From: an uncultured Chitinophagaceae bacterium
Lineage (GTDB): Bacteria; Bacteroidota; Bacteroidia; Chitinophagales; Chitinophagaceae
Length of the DNA stretch: 9,589 nucleotides
Reading direction: 5' to 3'
Assembly (NCBI GenBank): GCA_937996595.1
Contig: CALKVC010000136.1
Coordinates: 1 to 9,589 of the forward strand
The translations under genes were made by a program, and so were the position numbers. The notes under the pieces were generated by a model, which was given only the letters and a program-made list of their open reading frames with translations, ran no database searches and was not told where the DNA came from. Shown here piece by piece: positions 6,701-9,589 of this stretch (within the stretch, counting starts at the first letter, position 1; the number at the start of each line of letters is the position of its first letter).

Positions 6701-9589
6701 ACAATTCAATAACATTGAACAGCAGTGCAGTTGGTGCGCTTGCCTGTATTGGGGTTGAGAATGGTATTGGTTCACCCGCGGCAAGTAATACTGTGTCTAT
6801 AAGCAATAACACTTTCACCGGTTCTTATACAACAGCTACCACAGGTACGGTTACTGGATTTTTAAATACCGCATCTGCTGCAACTGTAAACCTAAATGGG
6901 AATACTGTACAGAATTTCAATTTGGGCGGAACAGGTAACTGGATCAGTATAATGCACAATACGGCCGGTTCTGCAAATGTTACGATGAATAATAACATAC
7001 TTAAGGATTGTAATATTTCCAGTACGGGTACATTCACCGGTATTTCAAACAATGGTGTTGTGTCAAGTAGTCTGACTATGAGCGGCAATACCATTTCCGG
7101 TATGACAAAGAACACCACTTCCGTTGTAAGCTGGATGAATACAGCCAGTATAACGGCAACGGCTATACTTACAATAAATGATAATGTAATTGTAAACAAT
7201 ACGCTGACTGCTGCAGCTGCCGGTGTTACCATGAACTGTATCAACGCCGGGAATTCCACTTATACTGTTAATAACAACTACATTTCAAATAATGCAATAA
7301 CCGGCATCACGGCCGGTGTGGCTACCCTTAATGGGGTTAATAACACAACCATTGGTGCTTTACAGGATAATATTACAAACAATACCATCAGGAGGTTGTA
7401 TATAACAGGTACGTCTACCAGCTTGCATGCCATTCATGGTATCACTACCACATCTGCAGCTTCAAGTAACAAGACCATAACAAATAATACCATCAGCAAC
7501 CTGTATACCAGTTCCGGTATTTCAAGTTCAATTTATGGCATACGTAGTGTTTCCGGTAATACCATCAATATATCAAGGAACAAGGTTGACAGTTTATTCC
7601 CCGGCCAAAGCGCTACAGCAGGTGCTATTGCTGCCGGTATGCGTATTCAGTCAGGTACAGCTGTAAATATTTTTAATAATTTCATTAACCTCGATCTTAC
7701 ACAGGCAACTGCCCCGGCTGCCAACAATGTACTTACCGCTAATGAAGGAATAAAAGGGATTGAAATTACGGTAGCTACGGCTGTAACATGGAACATATAT
7801 TATAATACCATCCGGTTAGCCGGCGGTGGAAGCGGCGCTGCATTCGGTTCAAGTTGTGTAAGTATTTTCAATGCTACGCCAACCATCGTGTTGAGGAATA
7901 ATATCCTCGTTAACCTGGCAACGCCGGGCGGGGTAGCAGCACCGGCTGCTTCTGTTGCTTACCGCAGACCTGCTGCGGTAGGTGCAACATATTCCACATT
8001 AAGTAATAATAACCTCTTTTATGCAGGTACACCTTCTGCAGCAAGATTGCTCTATTATGATGTGGCTGTGAGTTATCAAACACTGGCGGCTTACCAGGCT
8101 GGTGCGGGTATTGCTCCCCGTGAGTCTAATTCGGTAAGTGCCTTGCCTAATTTTGTAAGCAATTCAGATTTGCACCTCATACCGGGCAGCAATTGCAGCA
8201 CTGATGGAGCCGCTGCACCGATCGTGGGTTACACTACAGATTATGATACAGATACCAGGGATGTTAGTACACCTGATATAGGAGCCGACGAGTTTGCAGG
8301 CACCGGGGTTGGTGTCGGTGTATGGAAAGGAATCAATACAGATTGGAATGATATCGTTAACTGGTGCGATGCCATTCCGGATGCAAAGACCAATGTAACC
8401 ATCCCGGCAGCGGTTCCCTTTTATCCGTTGATAACGACCGCCACACCTGTTGCCAACAATATCACGATAGCATTGGGTGGTTCAGTAACGATAACAGGAG
8501 CCGGTAAGCTGGCTATTTACGGTACTATCAGTAATTCGGGCACCTTTAATGTGGTTGACGGTACGATAGAGATGGCTGGCAGCACGGCTCAAACGATTCC
8601 TGCGGGTGCGTTCCAGAACAATGACCTGAAGAACCTGGTGATCAGCAACAGTGCGGCATCACCGGGTGTAACGCTTGGCGGAGCGCTTAAACTGTACGGT
8701 AAGTTGTCGTTTACGGGCAGCAACCGTACGTTTACCACATCTGGTAATTTAACATTACGGTCAACCGCATCCGGTACAGCCAGTGTTGGTGATATAACGA
8801 ACAATACAACCGTAACGGGCAATACGATAACCGGTGACGTAACGGTTGAGCGTTTCATAACGGCCAGGCGTGCATGGCGATTCCTGTCGGTGCCAACACA
8901 GAATAACCTTCAAACGATCAAGGAAGCCTGGCAGGAGAACATGCCTGCGAACTCAACCACGCAGAGTACGCCTCCGGGTTATGGTATTCATATTACGAAA
9001 GACAGCGCCAACTGGTCGGCTTATGGATTTGACCTTCAGACGACCCCTGGCCCATCGATGAAATATTTTGTACCGGCCTCCAATATCTGGCGCGGGGTTA
9101 CGTCAACGGTAGATGTACCGGGTGTAAGCAACGGCCGTTTTGAGACGGGCAAGGGCTATATGGTACTGGTACGTGGGGACCGTACGGCGAACCTGCTGGG
9201 CTCACCGGTAACCACCACGACGCTCCGCGACAAGGGGGCATTGGTAACGGGCACGTATGGCCCTGTGGCAGTGGGAGCGGGCCAGTTTGCAGCCATCGGT
9301 AACCCGTATGCGTCGGCTGTTAACTTCTCAAAAATGGGTAAATCGAACCTGCAGGATGTATACTACCTGTGGGATCCATACCTGGGTACGCTGGGTGGCT
9401 ATGTAACATTTGCGGGCCCTGGTTATAACCCGACTGCGAACGTGAGCTACCCAACGAATAAATTCATAGAATCCGGCCAGGCCTTCTTTGTAAGGTCGAA
9501 CGGCCCTGCGGGCACCTTAACGATTACAGAACCGGCCAAGGAAGACGGCAGCTACCTGGTTAGCCGTCCAACGGGCCCGGTAAGCCAGT
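625..9589 (+). CDS. giant secreted multidomain surface protein (beta-helix / Ig-like mosaic), probable T9SS cargo, 3' end outside window
   Basis: The frame stays open from the stop at 574 to the right edge, giving 2,988 complete codons from ATG 625 with no frameshift. The start could be ATG 625, 628 or 634, or ATG 667, which gives a compact 26-residue signal peptide; 625 is used as the longest form. Residue order from 625: signal peptide 1-40, beta-helix 42-513, Ig/PKD-like region about 519-1716, second beta-helix about 1717-2557, C-terminal module 2558 onward. The chain is very rich in Thr, Asn, Gly, Ala and Ser and poor in Lys, Arg and Glu, as in extracellular stalk or adhesin-like proteins. 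No enzyme active site is recognised. Likely roles are surface adhesion or binding of extracellular polymers, but this is inference. A T9SS sorting domain is expected beyond the window because the upstream gene and related proteins carry one. The mature protein is therefore larger than 2,950 residues. Confidence 0.92.
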   Translation, partial: MMKMYTTHHVFNCSMLIKSLSKKIGILILFFVLASSSASAQNVTIGASNYTTLKAAFDAINAGVHTGAIVATVNLSTTETATAQLNSSGTGAANYTSVLVRPSATVTISGNLATSIIKLAGADNVTIDGINGGSQMTITNSSTSNAASVVWVASASASNGATNNIIRNCVITGNGPTTTGFGISSSGSTANGAIAETANSNNTYQNNTINSCRAGIVLVGPNGNENGNTISNNTIGSVNAGNKLGFTGIGIAQQQNVFISQNTIFGVTSSAGSTTFQTSGILVIGTISGGLIERNIISDIKMIDFWGCSGILLQSSSTANNLTVANNFVFDVTAGGFTDANSIDDGGYGISISTGNGYNIYYNSVDMSTDMTGSSSDPTLTISAAFWIAPGITGTNNIRNNIFSNRQTTGIRYAVYCNSANTIFSAINFNDYYSVTSAVGFLGSARNSLAAWQTATGQDVNSLAVNPLFIAVNNLHLQGTTPLDAFGTPIAGITIDIDGTTRSASNPDIGADELTPPNCTSNAAGTATASNLSICASGTATLSATGFATGGGIAYQWEFFNGAIWVPLAGQTNPNSASIGTIGATTQYRLRVSCANCCGGAGSFSYSNVVTITVNNPQVTSTTPGSRCGVGTVNLAATAATGTIKWYAAPTGGTALFTGSPFTTPVIAATTNYYVSNAIVGATISGGKASTTGADGTFNGTETGLVFTATSPFVLQSVRMYPQAAGEVTIQAVTSAGVLIPGCSVGFTFTGATSTGIVVPLNFTIPAGTNHRLILSSNFAGLGLWRDFNGLAFPYAVGSFASITTGWLGFNTNTYYYFYDWQAAEICEGLRTAVTATVTAPPAFSSVSPAAGPGRTICSGSSVNLNVTSANAYTYTWNPGNLSGAAQTVSPTTTTTYTVTGNDGTCRRDSAIVITVNTTPSALTLNPATATSCANTIIPITATGGTLADQPLFTETFETFPLTQMAVTGSGVTAAANTTYYQQGVQSVLLTHSNSVDGQLAMSSSISLVGYTSPKLTFYQICGLEAGFDYGYVQYSTDGGTVWNNFAPADYAGSGVLKNGVISFDKSSYTDWNTQFAAAGSTPGAGPATSMWKKETINLAPYAAFGNFRIRFRLTSDGSDIFYGWLIDNVLISGNAQAPVTWAPFTELYTDALCTIPYAGSATTLVYARPTASRIYTATATNPLNSLCLSTGTSNITISAVAASVTITANPAGPICAGTPVTFTATPVNGGANPGYLWRVNGTQVNLPLGFNANPGHNPFTINGLNNGDVVTCQILSNAGGCVVPNNPTSAPIVMVVDPKPTVSINGPLAICFPSILTLTTTGTITTYEWFLNGGATGGNTPTLNAAGPGTYSCIVTSNNGCKDTAADKVLVQQTYTITATATNGTISPSGAVVVNCGANQSFTYTANPGYSLCDLIVDGVSQPGPPASPYTFTNVTANHTIEAQFCIPGCVTPSVAVAGNDTSICANANYPLGGSITGPPGLTATWSTSGTGTFNPSNVFGTATSYTPSAGDILAGTVTLTLTTNNPLGPPCAPAFSSVVLTIKPIPVVNVTGNLGVCLVGTTTTTLTASATIASGTITGYQWFNSIPASIGVTASQLITTAGTYSVTASASNGCSTNYSLIVSSYTSPSTPTISGSGTICIGTSSVLTANVASPGNGGASILPNAYQWSNPGVIVGAINQVYLASTPATYSVVVTNTNGCISAASAGFPVAYDNSPLNGAYTIGAGPASCTNYISFDAAINDLNTRFVAGNVRFDVQPGHVETAPSLGLKLGSAGLNASITATGASIIFQKNGVGANPLINAYSGGTATPGSPVPDGIWSLRGVDNVTINSIDLFDGNATNNATMEYGFGLFKLSTSDGAQDNSIINCNITLNRINITGGSASVPMPDGSTGILVVNALATAANAALTPASADGTNSNNKFYGNTIQNCNTGIALMGFSAASPYTLGDNSNDIGGLSAADGNNIINYGGGGASTAVGIRANHQWNMNVSYNTINNNNGAGVNHTNILRGIWTQAGQNANVTINNNSITLNSSAVGALACIGVENGIGSPAASNTVSISNNTFTGSYTTATTGTVTGFLNTASAATVNLNGNTVQNFNLGGTGNWISIMHNTAGSANVTMNNNILKDCNISSTGTFTGISNNGVVSSSLTMSGNTISGMTKNTTSVVSWMNTASITATAILTINDNVIVNNTLTAAAAGVTMNCINAGNSTYTVNNNYISNNAITGITAGVATLNGVNNTTIGALQDNITNNTIRRLYITGTSTSLHAIHGITTTSAASSNKTITNNTISNLYTSSGISSSIYGIRSVSGNTINISRNKVDSLFPGQSATAGAIAAGMRIQSGTAVNIFNNFINLDLTQATAPAANNVLTANEGIKGIEITVATAVTWNIYYNTIRLAGGGSGAAFGSSCVSIFNATPTIVLRNNILVNLATPGGVAAPAASVAYRRPAAVGATYSTLSNNNLFYAGTPSAARLLYYDVAVSYQTLAAYQAGAGIAPRESNSVSALPNFVSNSDLHLIPGSNCSTDGAAAPIVGYTTDYDTDTRDVSTPDIGADEFAGTGVGVGVWKGINTDWNDIVNWCDAIPDAKTNVTIPAAVPFYPLITTATPVANNITIALGGSVTITGAGKLAIYGTISNSGTFNVVDGTIEMAGSTAQTIPAGAFQNNDLKNLVISNSAASPGVTLGGALKLYGKLSFTGSNRTFTTSGNLTLRSTASGTASVGDITNNTTVTGNTITGDVTVERFITARRAWRFLSVPTQNNLQTIKEAWQENMPANSTTQSTPPGYGIHITKDSANWSAYGFDLQTTPGPSMKYFVPASNIWRGVTSTVDVPGVSNGRFETGKGYMVLVRGDRTANLLGSPVTTTTLRDKGALVTGTYGPVAVGAGQFAAIGNPYASAVNFSKMGKSNLQDVYYLWDPYLGTLGGYVTFAGPGYNPTANVSYPTNKFIESGQAFFVRSNGPAGTLTITEPAKEDGSYLVSRPTGPVSQ
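748..2163 (+). other. beta-helix module 1 (right-handed parallel beta-helix, ends in PDIGADE)
   Basis: The module opens with a strand plus an AFDAINAG helix-like segment that caps such helices, passes through NVTIDGI, then runs as Asn-rich rungs such as NIIRNCVI, NTISNNTI, NVFISQNTI, YNIYYNSV and NIRNNIF. It closes with a D-x-DG-x-x-R...PDIGADE motif at about residues 496-513. That closing motif is known from parallel beta-helix proteins of the choice-of-anchor Q type. The fold is seen in carbohydrate-binding or carbohydrate-cleaving proteins, but no catalytic residues could be recognised, so a binding or structural role is more likely. Confidence 0.75.
1111..1833 (+). repeat. beta-helix rung repeats, module 1 (8 rungs)
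   Basis: Eight degenerate protein-level rungs share the pattern hydrophobic-x-x-Asn-x-hydrophobic. The aligned Asn codons start at 1126, 1243, 1321, 1408, 1507, 1603, 1711 and 1825, giving spacings of 39, 26, 29, 33, 32, 36 and 38 codons. The repeat exists in the protein, not as clean DNA repeats, so it is an old structural repeat rather than a recent tandem expansion. Confidence 0.7.
2179..5772 (+). other. Ig-like / PKD-like / InlB-repeat-like central region of the giant protein
   Basis: About ten beta-sandwich-type modules follow one another: 2179-2469; a split Ig-like domain 2473-3150; 3148-3375; a second split Ig-like domain 3376-4227; 4228-4518; 4519-4740; an InlB B-repeat-like module 4750-4962 (YTITATATNGTISPSG ... 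FTNVTANHTIEAQF); 4969-5262; 5263-5508; 5509-5772. Signs of the Ig-like class are KWYAAPTGGTALF...TTNYYVS and recurring IC-x-G starts with NGC ends. Most modules carry one cysteine near each end, suggesting an internal disulphide. Family knowledge says such arrays are extracellular spacers or weak sugar/protein binders; which of these applies here is unknown. Module borders are accurate to about ten residues. Confidence 0.78.
3460..4032 (+). other. jelly-roll-like domain inserted in an Ig-like domain
   Basis: About 190 residues begin with LFTETFETFP and end with FYGWLIDNVLISG. Between are strand-like segments including PKLTFYQICG, YGYVQYSTDGGTVW and FRIRFRLTSDG. This pattern (an early 'F.E.FE', a 'v..S.DGG..W' strand, and an 'IDNV.I' ending) is that of the MAM/jelly-roll type beta-sandwich domains found in secreted proteins and adhesins. 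It interrupts an Ig-like domain whose first strands end at TATGG (3459) and which resumes at APVTWAPFTELYTD (4036 on). Confidence 0.65.
5773..8295 (+). other. beta-helix module 2 (long, ends in PDIGADE)
   Basis: This module of about 840 residues opens with LNGAYTIG...C-N-Y-I-S-F-D-A-A-I-N-D-L-N, a usual entry segment of these helices. It then runs through many Asn-rich rungs and closes with D-T-D-T-R-D...PDIGADEF at 8239-8295. The last third repeats the plan of module 1: WNIYYNTI, then RNNI, then an NLF/Y-type loop, an 'AYQ' segment, a 'P-x-F...LHL' segment and the final DIGADE. It is therefore a second, longer copy of the same kind of module. No catalytic residues are recognised. Confidence 0.78.
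6586..7905 (+). repeat. regular beta-helix rung array with invariant Asn, module 2 (14 rungs)
   Basis: Fourteen rungs share an eight-residue core with a hydrophobic at position 3, Asn at position 6 and Ile/Val/Phe/Leu-like at position 8. The position-6 Asn codons start at 6601, 6703, 6808, 6901, 6994, 7087, 7183, 7276, 7381, 7486, 7579, 7678, 7804 and 7897. Spacings in codons are 34, 35, 31, 31, 31, 32, 31, 35, 35, 31, 33, 42 and 31. Between the cores a second strand of the type G/S-hydrophobic-x-N (for example SIMHN, GISNN, SWMN) recurs. DNA sequences of the copies differ, so this is structural repetition. Confidence 0.8.
8296..9589 (+). other. conserved C-terminal module of the giant protein (incomplete)
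   Basis: The module starts with a W-x-G-x-N-T-D-W-N-D-x-x-N-W-C segment (8323-8364), known in Bacteroidota secreted proteins, then beta-rich repeats (IYGTISNSGTF, GTIEMAGSTAQTIP, LKLYGKLSF). It continues into VERFITARRAWRFLSVP (from about residue 2741), then GNPYASAVNF (from residue 2892) and FIESGQAFFVRS near the edge. These motifs recur in the last part of many large T9SS cargo proteins, just ahead of the sorting domain, which is why that domain is expected a few hundred bases further on. Base composition here is richer in GC than the rest of the gene, with many ACG, GCG, CTG and AAC codons. Confidence 0.72.

Noticed and set aside
6586..7905. CRISPR array or tandem DNA repeat because of the regular spacing of about 93 bases
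   Set aside because: The copies are similar only as protein; the DNA differs throughout, the frame is coding, and there are no identical repeats with unique spacers.
8870..9061. Short + strand open frame of 63 codons in another frame
   Set aside because: It overlaps the conserved VERFITARRAWRFLSVP module, has an Arg-rich composition typical of an out-of-frame reading of GC-rich DNA, and has no domain of its own.

Overview
The window comes from a member of the Bacteroidota, most likely a Chitinophagia/Chitinophagaceae-type soil or water bacterium. The evidence is a type IX secretion (T9SS) sorting-domain ending at the left edge, a mosaic of Ig-like/PKD-like and beta-helix modules typical of secreted proteins in this phylum, no Shine-Dalgarno sequence before the main gene, and an AT-rich spacer around moderate-GC coding DNA. 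The assignment rests on protein patterns read by eye, not on a search.

Layout: bases 2-148 are the last 48 codons and stop of a gene that begins before the window; its end looks like a T9SS C-terminal sorting domain. Bases 149-624 are a 476-bp AT-rich spacer with two small dyads near 193-224, a strong intrinsic terminator at 396-432, and a gene-free leader. From 625 to the right edge a single reading frame stays open on the + strand for 2,988 codons with no stop or frameshift and runs off the window. It encodes one giant secreted protein.

The giant protein reads in order: signal peptide; a first right-handed beta-helix module ending in PDIGADE (748-2163); a central stretch of Ig-like, PKD-like and InlB-repeat-like modules (2179-5772), in which two Ig-like domains are each split by a large inserted domain; a second, longer beta-helix module, also ending in PDIGADE (5773-8295), with a regular series of 14 rungs each carrying an asparagine at the same position; and a conserved GC-richer C-terminal module (8296 to the edge) with VERFITARRAWRFLSVP and GNPYAS motifs. 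A T9SS sorting domain is expected just past the right edge.

The two genes look like neighbouring T9SS cargo separated by a terminator, so they are probably transcribed separately. No enzyme active site, transposon, RNA gene or CRISPR array is seen, and nothing on the minus strand is supported. The most interesting content is the architecture of the giant protein: the asparagine-ladder beta-helix, the two nested domain insertions, the duplication of the beta-helix module, and a 3' end whose base composition suggests exchange between paralogues.
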